A DNA stretch of 35,597 bases from the NCBI GenBank assembly GCA_019058365.1, contig JAHPZE010000037.1, positions 1-35,597 of the forward strand, read 5' to 3'. The notes under the pieces are model-generated. The model made no database searches. It saw only the letters and a program-made list of their open reading frames with translations, and had not been told where the DNA came from. Origin of the DNA: Promethearchaeota archaeon (GTDB taxonomy: Archaea > Asgardarchaeota > Lokiarchaeia > Sigyniarchaeales > SOKP01). The first letter of the stretch is position 1. Every line of letters starts with the position of its first letter. This document shows, one piece after another, positions 1-8,122 of the stretch. The position numbers were made by a program, and so were the translations under genes.

Positions 1-1
1 T

Positions 2-556
2 CGGAATAAAAAAAATAAAAAATTAAAGATAAATAAATACTTCATTAGATACTGTATTAAAAATGGAAAGAATGTCCCTGATTTTTGTCCTAAATGCGGG
101 AAAACCTTAGCAATTTATATGGGCAAGTATGGTATTTTCCTTGGCTGTAATGGCTATCCTAAATGTAATTTTTCTTATAGTTTCGAAGATCCGAATATTA
201 TTTCTTGCCCTAAGTGTGGTAAAACAATGAAAGAAAGAACAGGAAAATATGGCTTATTCTACGGTTGTGGTGGATATCCTGACTGTAGTTTCACTTTCGA
301 TTTGAGAATTAAGGAGAAGAAAATTCGAGTGCCGAAAAAAATGTTAAAGTTGCCTAAAAATATTGGGTTCACTACGGATAAATTATTGAAAGTTTTATCA
401 GATAAATGGCAAAACTTACAACGATTAGCGGGTAGATTAGATCTTACTGATAAGATGGATGTTAAATATTTGGAGTTAAAATTAAAAGAACTTGAACGCA
501 AGAAAAAGATTAAAAAAGAAGTGATAGATAATCTTCAACACTGGAAATTAAATTGA
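2..556 (+). CDS. Topoisomerase-type zinc-ribbon protein, 5' end outside the window
   Basis: The frame is open from base 2 with no stop, so the gene begins left of the window; the ATG at 119 lies inside the first zinc ribbon (CPKCGK before it, CNGYPKC after it) and cannot be the true start. Two complete C4 ribbons of the type found at the C-terminus of bacterial topoisomerase I are visible, each with CPxC followed by GKYGxFxGCxGYPxC. Residues after them form a basic helical tail (about 65 residues, ending in a Lys-rich stretch) whose sequence recurs in the broken gene at 19084-19354. Ribbons of this type bind DNA; no topoisomerase catalytic domain is visible in this part. It lies 73 bases upstream of a second zinc-ribbon gene in the same direction. 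DNA-binding is family knowledge; the physiological role is unknown. Confidence 0.8.
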   Translation, partial: RNKKNKKLKINKYFIRYCIKNGKNVPDFCPKCGKTLAIYMGKYGIFLGCNGYPKCNFSYSFEDPNIISCPKCGKTMKERTGKYGLFYGCGGYPDCSFTFDLRIKEKKIRVPKKMLKLPKNIGFTTDKLLKVLSDKWQNLQRLAGRLDLTDKMDVKYLELKLKELERKKKIKKEVIDNLQHWKLN

Positions 557-629
557 ATATATTAGAGATAATTTAAGATTTATTAGATTTTAAAAAATTT
601 TATATAAGAATGTAAAAGTGGGAAAAACT

Positions 630-1295
630 ATGACATCCAATGAAAATACATCCAACATTCCAAATAAATGCCCTAAATGTGGTAGCGATCTTGAAGAACG
701 AGCTGGAAAGTATGGAAAATTCTTAGGTTGTATGAAATTTCCTGAATGTAGATATACTTTTGATTTGAGTGGTGATATCACTATAATTAAGTGTCCAGAA
801 TGTGGAAAGGATTTAAGATTTCGAAATAGTGAATATGGCCGATTTCTAAGTTGTAGTGGTTATCCAGAATGCAAATTTGCTTTCAATCCAAATTTTAAAG
901 AGCATCCTGATATATTTTGTCCAAATTGCAAGAAAAAACTTGAAATTCAAATAAAGGATAACATAAAATTTTTAACTTGTACAGGATACCCTAATTGTGA
1001 TTTTACAATTGAATGGGTTGATGATAGGATATCCATTGAAAAAGAACAGAAATATCCGCTATGTCCTAAATGTAATAGTGAATTAATTAAACGGAAAGGG
1101 AAGTATGGAACCTTTCTAAGTTGTGCTAGTTTTCCACAGTGTAGGTTTGCCTTTAATCCTGAATTAAACAATCAAGGTGATATCTTTTGTCCTAATTGTG
1201 GTAAAAAATTGGAAATTAAAACAGGCAGATATGGAATATTTGTCGGTTGTAGTGGATATCCTGACTGCAGATACACGTTTGATTTAAGGAAATAA
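630..1295 (+). CDS. Five-ribbon topoisomerase-type zinc finger protein
   Basis: The protein of about 221 residues is almost entirely five tandem C4 zinc ribbons spaced about 43 residues apart. Their second halves read CMKFPEC, CSGYPEC, CTGYPNC, CASFPQC and CSGYPDC, and each first half is CPxC. They match the C-terminal DNA-binding ribbons of topoisomerase I, but no toprim or topoisomerase core is attached. I chose ATG 630; an in-frame GTG at 618 is possible. It follows the other ribbon gene and may share its transcript. All twenty cysteines are present, so the protein should be intact. It probably binds nucleic acid; a stand-alone array could act as an accessory factor for a topoisomerase or in repair, which is inference. 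Confidence 0.85.
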   Translation: MTSNENTSNIPNKCPKCGSDLEERAGKYGKFLGCMKFPECRYTFDLSGDITIIKCPECGKDLRFRNSEYGRFLSCSGYPECKFAFNPNFKEHPDIFCPNCKKKLEIQIKDNIKFLTCTGYPNCDFTIEWVDDRISIEKEQKYPLCPKCNSELIKRKGKYGTFLSCASFPQCRFAFNPELNNQGDIFCPNCGKKLEIKTGRYGIFVGCSGYPDCRYTFDLRK

Positions 1296-1335
1296 TTTGA
1301 TTGTTCTTTCCGAGGTTAATTTAATATTAAATCAA

Positions 1336-1773
1336 TTAATTAATCCATATTTTATCTAATTGGGAATTACATAGCTTATCACATTGTTGAATATATTTAT
1401 TTTTTCGCCTCACATGAAAGAATTCAACTTTTTTATATTTTTTTGAGAGCTGATAAACTTCACTACACAATTCTGACAGATTTGGATAATTGATTTTCCA
1501 TTTCCTGTTAATTTTTTGGACTGCTAAATTGCTATCAGAAATTATGTGGATATGTCCTCTATGGAACGTCTCAGCTGCTTTTAATGCGTTAATAATTGCT
1601 TTATACTCAGAAGTATTGTTGGTGGTAGTTCCTATATATCCAGATCCTTGGTGAATTACGGTGTTATTATGAACAAACAGAAAGATATAAGCAGCAAGAC
1701 CGGGATTACCTCGCGCTGCACCATCAGTATAAATCTTTAGAACATCCCCTTTTTTAATTGGAATTCTACTCAT
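1336..1773 (-). CDS. rnhA: Ribonuclease HI
   Basis: RNase HI cuts the RNA strand of RNA-DNA hybrids (primers, R-loops). The 145-residue length fits a minimal single-domain enzyme. The four catalytic acids are present: D17 in TDGAARGNPG, E56 in NNTSEYKAI, D80 in SDSNLAVQ and D132 in QQCDKLCN, where the usual alanine before the last aspartate is cysteine. There is no N-terminal hybrid-binding domain. It converges with the zinc-ribbon gene on its left (41 bases apart) and is divergent from the small ORF on its right. A nucleic-acid theme with the neighbouring ribbon proteins is suggestive only. Confidence 0.93.
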   Translation of the reverse strand: MSRIPIKKGDVLKIYTDGAARGNPGLAAYIFLFVHNNTVIHQGSGYIGTTTNNTSEYKAIINALKAAETFHRGHIHIISDSNLAVQKINRKWKINYPNLSELCSEVYQLSKKYKKVEFFHVRRKNKYIQQCDKLCNSQLDKIWIN

Positions 1774-1861
1774 GATTAATCAGTGTTTAGTAAATTATCA
1801 ATTTAGTCTTTATATTGATTAAAATGTATTCTTTTATAAGAAATCATTTTGTAACTACAAA

Positions 1862-2110
1862 TTGAGTAATCTATTCCTATGGGGTAAAGTGCTGGAGATT
1901 ATCTTTTTGGGCTCAGTAGTCGTTTTTATTGATTCAAATGATGTTGTGGGAAGGGTATATTTTAATCTTCCTGGTTTTTTCTTTACAACATGTGCAGTAG
2001 TAATCACTGCTAATATTACAATTGATCACATAGCAATTTATGACCAAAGAAGATCGAAAAAATTAAACAAACCTCGACATGGTAAAAAACATAACAATTT
2101 TGGATCGTAA
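1862..2110 (+). CDS. Possible small membrane protein
   Basis: A TTG-started frame of 82 residues with two hydrophobic stretches (about residues 9-23 and 36-55) and a basic tail rich in Lys, Arg and His. A TATA-like CTTTTATAAG lies about 30 bases upstream, which would suit a leaderless TTG start. I recognise no family. It could be a chance frame or a remnant; the composition and lack of a ribosome site keep confidence low. Confidence 0.3.
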   Translation: MSNLFLWGKVLEIIFLGSVVVFIDSNDVVGRVYFNLPGFFFTTCAVVITANITIDHIAIYDQRRSKKLNKPRHGKKHNNFGS

Positions 2111-2276
2111 GTATCATTAGGTACTTGACTAAAATTTATGTAAATCTTAGAATAAATTTAGTTTCAAATCAAGATCTTTTTTAATATTAATTCAGAAAAA
2201 CTATCCATATTTTTTAATTGTGGTTAATTGGATTTATCTATGCCTAAGGGTAAGATCCAACAAATAAATTTGAAGG

Positions 2277-2828
2277 GTGGTTTCAATAGTAGAACTTAAA
2301 AAATTAAAAGTTAATCAATTGATACAATTAGCTAAAGAATGTAATCTCAAACTAAAGGGCAGATTGAAAGAAGATAAGATAAATGAAATTGAAAAATCAG
2401 GAATAGAGGAAAAAAAATTACAAGAATTATTCAGTAAATACTACAAACCAAGTAAGCCTATAAAGAGCAGTCCAACCAAAAAAGAATCTGCATTAACAAC
2501 TAGAGTTGTTTTACTTGAGAAACAAGTTAAATATATTATGGACAAAATAAGTAGCGTTGAATTAATTATTTCACAATTGAAACCTGAAAAAAAAGGATTA
2601 AGTGGAAATGAATATGAGAATCTAAAAAGGAAAATTCTAACCTTGATTAAACCAGGGAAGTCAATGACAATTGATGAGATTTATCAAATAAAAGAGTTCA
2701 AAAGCTATTCTTTAGAAAAGTTAGGAATGGCAATTGATGATTTAGTCGATGAAGAGCTTTTCGATGTTTCAGAAGGAGGTTCTAGGCTAAAAATTCATGA
2801 TAATATTGGGAGAATAATTCGAAGGTAA
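2277..2828 (+). CDS. SAP-like / coiled-coil / winged-helix protein, partner of the ATPase
   Basis: A protein of 183 residues with GTG start. Residues about 5-50 form a helical SAP/Rho-N-like segment (VELKKLKVNQLIQLAKEC), residues about 78-108 a predicted coiled coil, and residues about 118-183 a winged-helix-like domain (MTIDEIYQIKEF, then a wing GGSRLKIHD). The stop lies 15 bases before the ATPase start, so the two are probably one transcript. SAP and winged-helix modules bind DNA, so this may be the DNA-recruiting subunit of an ATPase complex (inference). I know no named family with this exact layout. Confidence 0.75.
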   Translation: MVSIVELKKLKVNQLIQLAKECNLKLKGRLKEDKINEIEKSGIEEKKLQELFSKYYKPSKPIKSSPTKKESALTTRVVLLEKQVKYIMDKISSVELIISQLKPEKKGLSGNEYENLKRKILTLIKPGKSMTIDEIYQIKEFKSYSLEKLGMAIDDLVDEELFDVSEGGSRLKIHDNIGRIIRR

Positions 2829-2843
2829 TAAAACTATATTTTG

Positions 2844-5336
2844 ATGCAAGAAAAAATGAATATCCAGAGAAATTTAAGATGGCCAACAAGAAGAGAATGT
2901 GTAAGATTAAATACAATTATATTTGAAACTAATATAAATCCATTTGGATTGGCTCAATATAATTCAAATCAACGTGTGTCTGATTTTGTTGGTAGAAGGG
3001 AAGAACTTGCTAAATTAAAGGCACAATTAAATCTTGTATTTCAACATAGATTAAGCCGTGCTGTAAGATTAGAAGGTCCAGGAGGTGTTGGTAAATCAAC
3101 TCTTTTTAATTATTTGAAAGAGTCTATAGAGTCTGAAAGAATTGATGAAAGTCCAAGAACTCAATATATTTTAAGGAATACTGACATTTTTTCGACATAT
3201 TTTATAATTCCTGAAAAAATTTCTGAATTAAGAGATATTTGGATTCCAATGATGGATAATTTAAAACCTGGTTTTGAAAGTGAGGTTGGTATTGACATAA
3301 GTTTACCTGAATATATTGCTTTTTTGTTTGTCTATAAAATGTTCCTACATAATCCAGAAAAATTATCCGAAATTATATGGGATTCTGAGAATAGACCACG
3401 TCGCCTTGATCATGTGGAACTTCGAGATATAATCAGACCATTAATGAGAAAAGGAAATACTGCAGTTAAAGCTATTCAAGATTATTATGCTGACAATAAA
3501 TTAGAATTTCGTGAGAAATTTAAAACTGAGGTCTATGGAAATTTATATGAATTAAAAAGAACAGATAATAGAATCATAAAAGATTTATTTAGAGTTATAG
3601 ATGAGGATGATCCTGATGATTATTTAGAATTAATTTTAACTGCGAGTAATCAGTTATTTAGGAGCAATGATGAATTAATAATTTATTTTGATAATTTAAT
3701 GCGATATTACACGTGTCTAACAGCGAAGCAACCATTATTATTAATTGGTATTGATGAAGCCGCAAAATTTAGTGGAGAATCCCCCAAAGATTTTTATTAC
3801 CATTTAGGATTATTGTTTATTCGATTAAGAGATTCATTAAAATATGTTTTATTTGTATTTATTTCTACAACTACAGATTGGGCAGAATTTGATCGTGTAA
3901 TTAAATTAAATTCTGATCTCGAAAGTCAAATTCTTGAATTTATGTATACTTTACCATTAAAGCAACTTAGTATTGAAGATCTTAAACAAGTGTTTATCAA
4001 TCGTATGAATAGATTCTGGGATAATTATTCTTCAGAGAGATTTCTCTTGGAACCGAATTATCCCTTTTCATTAAATCTTTTTGAATACGTATATCGCTAC
4101 AAAATGAGGGATCTACGTGAATCTATTCACTTTCTTAGAGATATGTGGATTGATTTTGGATTTAACAAAACAGTTCCAAAATTCGAGTCAAGATTCGAAT
4201 GTATGCGAGAAGTTCTAAAATATGATAATAAAACCTTTGATCCTGAAAATTTAAGAATGTTTGATTGGCAAAATATCAGAGAGGCTTTTAATGATCCTTT
4301 AAGATATCGATCAAACACCGCACGTTCTTCAGCAGTCGAAGTAGGGCTTGAAAATGCATGGAAATGTTTAACTTTTGAAAACCCCCCTACTATTACAGAT
4401 GTTAAGAATAATCCCACAATTAAAACCTTAACTGGGAAAAAGAGAAGACCAGATGTCTACATTCAATTATTAGGAAATTTAGGAGCAGAATATCGGAGAT
4501 ATATAGAATTTCAAGTCAAAACTTATGGACCAAATGCACTTATACATCTTGATAAGATTAAATCTTCTTTACACCTATTTGAAGAAGGGTATTCAGACTT
4601 AATATATTTTATAATTACTGGGAAAGGTCTTGATTCAAATGCAGAACAAAAAGTAAAAGAATTAGAACAAAATTATCCAACTCGGATAAGAAGGCCATCT
4701 TTAACACAAAATCAAGAAAATACTTTGTACTTATTGGCATTCTATGAAGAAATCTCAGGTAAAAAATTAGGAGATGAACCTAATAAAGATATTATACTAG
4801 CAAAAAAATTACTAAAAGATGTATTGGGACAGGGTATTGAAAGTTTTTTATTGGAAATAAAAAATCTTCCATATAGGGGAATAGAAGAGAGAAGGATTAT
4901 TTCAGAACCAGTGATATTGCCTTCAACATCGATACCTGAACCTTCTCGTATCACAGATTATGTTGAAGAAATAAAGGAAGAAGATCTATCTGAAGTCTTA
5001 GAATCCAGTGAATTAGATTTGGAACGTCCAAGTTTACATATCATCAGTTGGATTAATGATTTTCCCAATTTGGAACCGTATAAATATGAAGTCTGTGGGT
5101 TGTGCATGTATCTTGAACAACGAGAAAAAGGTCCTGATAAATTTAAGTTTTTTAAACCCACAGTCATTAAAAATGTAATAATACAAGATGCTTCATATAG
5201 TAAAATTAATTTTGATAAATTGATAAACCATTTACAAGATAATAATTTTATAATACCAGAAAAAAGATCCTTTAAACTTACTGAATTAGGGGAAAGATTA
5301 TATTGGAAAGTTAAAGGAGATAACTACCAATGTTAA
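2844..5336 (+). CDS. AAA-type ATPase with QxK nuclease-like motif and C-terminal winged helix
   Basis: About 830 residues; start taken at ATG 2844 (an in-frame TTG is at 2841, so residue numbers here count from 2841). Walker A is GPGGVGKST at residues 79-87 and Walker B is LLLIGIDEAAKF with D305/E306, placing it among AAA/STAND-type P-loop ATPases related to Orc1/Cdc6. A region at residues about 520-620 has RPDVYIQL (D538) followed by YIEFQVKTY (Q558, K560), a spacing like the D...QxK core of Mrr-type PD-(D/E)xK nucleases. Residues about 755-828 look like a winged helix. It is the second gene of a pair with the SAP-like protein. A DNA-processing or defence role is inference; the nuclease call in particular needs a profile search. 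Confidence 0.75.
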   Translation: MQEKMNIQRNLRWPTRRECVRLNTIIFETNINPFGLAQYNSNQRVSDFVGRREELAKLKAQLNLVFQHRLSRAVRLEGPGGVGKSTLFNYLKESIESERIDESPRTQYILRNTDIFSTYFIIPEKISELRDIWIPMMDNLKPGFESEVGIDISLPEYIAFLFVYKMFLHNPEKLSEIIWDSENRPRRLDHVELRDIIRPLMRKGNTAVKAIQDYYADNKLEFREKFKTEVYGNLYELKRTDNRIIKDLFRVIDEDDPDDYLELILTASNQLFRSNDELIIYFDNLMRYYTCLTAKQPLLLIGIDEAAKFSGESPKDFYYHLGLLFIRLRDSLKYVLFVFISTTTDWAEFDRVIKLNSDLESQILEFMYTLPLKQLSIEDLKQVFINRMNRFWDNYSSERFLLEPNYPFSLNLFEYVYRYKMRDLRESIHFLRDMWIDFGFNKTVPKFESRFECMREVLKYDNKTFDPENLRMFDWQNIREAFNDPLRYRSNTARSSAVEVGLENAWKCLTFENPPTITDVKNNPTIKTLTGKKRRPDVYIQLLGNLGAEYRRYIEFQVKTYGPNALIHLDKIKSSLHLFEEGYSDLIYFIITGKGLDSNAEQKVKELEQNYPTRIRRPSLTQNQENTLYLLAFYEEISGKKLGDEPNKDIILAKKLLKDVLGQGIESFLLEIKNLPYRGIEERRIISEPVILPSTSIPEPSRITDYVEEIKEEDLSEVLESSELDLERPSLHIISWINDFPNLEPYKYEVCGLCMYLEQREKGPDKFKFFKPTVIKNVIIQDASYSKINFDKLINHLQDNNFIIPEKRSFKLTELGERLYWKVKGDNYQC

Positions 5337-5390
5337 ATTTAAAAGAATTATTAATAATTCATTAGAATTCAAGTTATTATCACTATTAAT

Positions 5391-5786
5391 ATGTTATTTG
5401 ATGAAAATAAAAAATCTTTAGCAATTCTAGCGATCTTTGCAATATTAACTAGGGTACCTATAATTGTTTTATATACAATAAATTCTCCTGATAATTCCCT
5501 TCACTTTCTGTTTGATAGGGTATATTAAGGAAAAGGAGAAAAAAAGATTATAATATCTGTAGTAATTATCCTATTCCATCTGTTTTTAGAACTATTATTA
5601 GACTATATCCTCCTAATTCCATTCAGAGAGATATTAGCACTTCATATCCCCTACATTATAGTATTTTATGCTGCTGCCTTTAGTATGATAGGCGTGACTT
5701 TCGATAAAAACAAGAAAATGGGATTTGTGGTGTTGGTAACATTCGGGATATTGATAGGATGCTTGATTTATATGTACATAGGTTAG
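5391..5786 (+). pseudogene. Small multi-pass membrane protein gene split by an in-frame TAA
   Basis: From ATG 5391 one reading frame encodes a hydrophobic protein of about 130 residues, but a TAA at 5526-5528 interrupts it after 45 codons. The frame continues open to a TAG at 5784-5786, and its second part contains three or four hydrophobic segments (VVIILFHLFLELLLDYILL, IIVFYAAAFSMIGV, GFVVLVTFGILIGCLIYMY). Both halves being hydrophobic and in phase argues for one broken gene. No family recognised. Confidence 0.55.
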
Positions 5787-6152
5787 ATACTCCGAAGATC
5801 AAGACTCTAAACAGAGATACCAAATAATCTCTATAACAAATTTGGCAAATTTATTTTAATTATTCTTTAATACTTTAGAAAACCCTTCCCAAAAATAGAA
5901 TCGCCTCAGAAATATAACTCCATATCATTGCGCTTTTTGCACTTGATATCCATGTCAAGCTCTCACTCAAATGCCTTTTCATCATCGGCTAATAGTTAAA
6001 TTATTTTTTCAACCTATAAACTTTTCCTATTCACAATATTAATTACCAACGGAATTCAAAAGTTAATTGATTGGATTAAATCTCGTGCTTAATAATAACT
6101 AATATCTCAAGGGAAAAAAACTATTAATGAGAAGGTAAGAAACATTAGTAAT
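5787..6152. other. Intergenic region without a gene
   Basis: About 370 AT-rich bases between a broken membrane gene (+) and the 3' end of the FrnE-like gene (-). I see no open frame or repeat. The only recognisable element is the T-run on the minus strand at 6114-6120, listed separately. Confidence 0.6.
6114..6120 (-). terminator. Oligo-T terminator of the FrnE-like gene
   Basis: On the minus strand seven T lie 33 bases beyond the stop of the FrnE-like gene. Archaeal transcription commonly ends at short T tracts without a hairpin. Confidence 0.45.
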
Positions 6153-6779
6153 TTATTCTTCCTTTGATTTCTCATCCAATATTTTATTAATAACATTTTT
6201 AAAAACTTCATAAGGTTGAGCTCCAACAATTAGCCTTTCTTCAATATTAAAAGTAGGAACACCATTTATTCCATATGATCTTAATTCTTTTAAGGTTTTT
6301 TGTAACACTTTGAAAGGTTCATCTGTATCCAAGTAAATTTCTATCTCATTCTTATTTAATCCAACCGATTCAGCAAGATCTAATAAAAAACTTTTATCTC
6401 CAATATCTTTTCCTTCTAACCAATAAGCTTCTAATACTAATTTATGAAATTCTTCAAATTTACCCTTTTTCCGAGCAAACTCAGAAATATAGAGAGCTAA
6501 TCGTGAATTTGGTAATTTGTCTGCAAACTTAAGTGTTAACCCATCCTCATCCGCAAGACGTTTCACATTAGCGAATGCCATCTCTAAATATCCCTTAGGA
6601 AAAGGCAAATCTTCGGTTAGAGCACCCCCCTTCGGCGTTTCGGGATGAATCTCAAATGGCCGCCATTCAACATCAAGATTGTACTCCTTTTTAAGTTGCT
6701 CTATGCGATGATATCCGATATAGCAAAATGGACAAATATAATCAGAATAAGCTATAACTTTTACCTTTGTTTGACTCAT
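6153..6779 (-). CDS. DsbA/FrnE-family thiol oxidoreductase
   Basis: The 208-residue protein has the thioredoxin-like CPFC active site at residues 16-19 after strand VKVIAYSDYI, the inserted helical domain of the DsbA/HCCA-isomerase group, and GVPTF near residue 170 supplying the cis-proline loop. No signal peptide is visible, so it is probably cytoplasmic, like FrnE-type disulfide isomerases. The family reduces or shuffles disulfides; the substrate is unknown. A TATA box lies 27-34 bases upstream of the ATG. Its first 15-odd codons and promoter recur as a fragment at 9890-10036. FrnE is a family likeness, not an assigned gene name. Confidence 0.88.
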   Translation of the reverse strand: MSQTKVKVIAYSDYICPFCYIGYHRIEQLKKEYNLDVEWRPFEIHPETPKGGALTEDLPFPKGYLEMAFANVKRLADEDGLTLKFADKLPNSRLALYISEFARKKGKFEEFHKLVLEAYWLEGKDIGDKSFLLDLAESVGLNKNEIEIYLDTDEPFKVLQKTLKELRSYGINGVPTFNIEERLIVGAQPYEVFKNVINKILDEKSKEE

Positions 6780-6783
6780 ATGT

Positions 6784-6891
6784 AGGTTTAGGTAGAAAGA
6801 ATAATCTTATATACTTTTTTCAATTAAAAAATAAGAAAATTAGGATTAGATTTATTCTTTAGATTGTTATATTCTTAATTCTATTGAGCTT
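6784..6891 (-). repeat. Promoter-bearing repeat, copy 1
   Basis: This 108-bp segment is repeated at 9944-10036 and 11178-11287. The shared core reads (plus strand) AGGTTTA, CTTATATACTTTTTTCAA, then GAAAATTAGG and a TTCTTTAGA block. Here it contains the FrnE-like gene's promoter on the minus strand. Copies 1 and 3 also share a tail reading ATTGAGCTT. Confidence 0.8.
6806..6813 (-). promoter_or_regulatory. TATA box of the FrnE-like gene
   Basis: On the minus strand TTGAAAAAAGTATATAAG contains an A-rich BRE-like stretch followed by TATATAAG, 27-34 bases upstream of the ATG, which predicts a very short 5' leader. Confidence 0.65.
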
Positions 6892-7084
6892 AAAGGGAGA
6901 TATCTATTTGAAAAATATAAAATAATATAGAAAAAAATTTAAAATTAATTTTAACTGAATTGCAATAGAAAACAAATTTGGTTTCGAGAATCTTTATCTG
7001 TTTTAAAAAAATTATACAGTTAGTTCGATAAGATAATTCTTAATTCCTTATCCTTTATCCATAAGTCTTTATTCTTAATCGCTC

Positions 7085-7165
7085 AATAATGGCACAATCC
7101 TAATGGGACTTTGTCAGGGTCTCGACCTGCTTCAAGTTCGAACTAACTGCTCACCTCATGTAAAA
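7085..7165. other. GC-richer block of unknown nature
   Basis: A stretch of about 80 bases is clearly richer in G+C than the DNA around it and contains CAGGGTCTCGACCTG (stem CAGG/CCTG) and the palindrome AGTTCGAACT. It does not fold into a tRNA by eye. On the minus strand two frames read like short peptide remnants, one giving FELEAGRDPDKVPLGLC before a stop. It could be a gene fragment or structured RNA; I cannot decide. The rest of 6892-7173 shows nothing. Confidence 0.35.
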
Positions 7166-7173
7166 GTAGGTAT

Positions 7174-7214
7174 AAATAAATCATTTAATTACACAGATGA
7201 GTGTGATTTATTAT
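7174..7214 (-). terminator. Inverted repeat just after the DIP1984-like gene
   Basis: AATAAATCA and TGATTTATT form a nine-base inverted repeat around the end of the gene, and AATTACAC-AGATGA-GTGTGATT can form an alternative stem of eight pairs. The position just beyond the stop suits a transcript end. Confidence 0.35.
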
Positions 7215-7732
7215 TACTTAATTATTTCCGTGTTTGCGTTGGTAAACTCTAAGAGACTCTCAAGTGTATTCTTCTCCGATTCTAGCGTCTTTTTCATTGT
7301 TTCTAACTCTAAATCAGTGAGCTGAGCAACTTCTTTTTCTTCCTCTTCAGTTGTACTTATCCTTCGTTTTTTATCAAATAAGCCTTGTTCATTAATGCTT
7401 TCAAGTTGAGCTAATTCGCTTCGTTTATCGTCCACCAGTAGCTTTAACATTGCTAAGCTTACTTTCTCACCATTAATTTCTACAATGGTATTAATGTTAG
7501 TTATTAAAATTCGCTCCGATAACTCTCGCAACACTTTTATGATACTATTAATATTCTCAGTTATATCTTCAAAACCTACAAATTCTCGATTACTGTCGCC
7601 TGATTTCTTCATATCCTCTATAGATACGTCTTTCGAAATAACAACAATGAAATTATCCTTTCTAATTTTTAATTTACGCTTTAACTCATTTTTCAACATC
7701 TTACGTTCTTTTAATGCTTTTGTTATATTCAA
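7214..7732 (-). CDS. DIP1984-family-like helical protein
   Basis: The 172-residue, charged, mostly helical protein resembles the DIP1984 (septicolysin-like) family in its N-terminal pattern KALKERKMLKNEL, a middle LSERILITNINT segment with the IN/TN pairing, LVDDKRSEL, and an end LEFTNANTEI. The biochemical role of the family is not known to me. The start is TTG 7732: a perfect GGAGGTG at 7741-7747 (plus-strand CACCTCC) sits upstream, while the nearer ATG (out of frame) meets a stop after two codons. No operon partner. The family call is by pattern only. Confidence 0.6.
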   Translation of the reverse strand: MNITKALKERKMLKNELKRKLKIRKDNFIVVISKDVSIEDMKKSGDSNREFVGFEDITENINSIIKVLRELSERILITNINTIVEINGEKVSLAMLKLLVDDKRSELAQLESINEQGLFDKKRRISTTEEEEKEVAQLTDLELETMKKTLESEKNTLESLLEFTNANTEIIK

Positions 7733-7740
7733 TCCATATT

Positions 7741-7747
7741 CACCTCC
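7741..7747 (-). promoter_or_regulatory. Shine-Dalgarno site that fixes a TTG start
   Basis: Minus-strand GGAGGTG, eight bases before TTG 7732, supports TTG as start codon of the DIP1984-like gene. Confidence 0.65.
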
Positions 7748-7901
7748 ATATATTTTATTTAATCTACATTCTATTCCATTATTATTATAAAGTTAATATA
7801 ATCCCAACTCTAGATAAATCAGGGTATCTACTCTACAAAGAGAAAACTTACAAAAGAAAAATGTCGTATAATTAAGAAAGATGATTTTGAATGAAAATCC
7901 A

Positions 7902-7993
7902 ATGAGTCGGGTATGAATGATTTATTATAAATAGCGTCCGCTACTATAATATTGCCATCGGGGCAGCAAGCGAACTAAAATTACACGACTCAT
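7902..7993. ncRNA. Candidate structured RNA or inverted-repeat element
   Basis: A perfect eight-base inverted repeat (ATGAGTCG at 7902-7909, CGACTCAT at 7986-7993) encloses 76 bases holding two further helices: TAGCG/CGCTA at 7932-7943 and TGCC/GGCA at 7953-7965 flanked by GCAA. The interior is G+C rich against an AT-rich background, a common mark of archaeal structured RNA. It lies about 170 bases upstream of the DIP1984-like gene on the minus strand and could be its leader or an independent RNA. The remainder of 7748-8122 has no gene. Confidence 0.4.
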
Positions 7994-8122
7994 AATAATA
8001 TCGTTAAGAATGCTTAGAATTTAAATATTTCGCTCTCTTACAATGATTCCTCTTAATAAGCAATTATACAATATGTCTCATTAAATATTTAACATCCACT
8101 TTTTCTAACTATTTCATTGTCT

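Noticed and set aside
4127..4417. 96-codon minus-strand frame inside the ATPase gene
   Set aside because: Antisense to well-conserved coding sequence with no start signals.
5526..5528. Genetic code change with TAA as sense
   Set aside because: Many intact genes in the window end in TAA at the expected family length.
7085..7165. Possible tRNA gene (contains GTTCGAAC)
   Set aside because: No acceptor, D or anticodon stem can be paired around the T-loop-like sequence.
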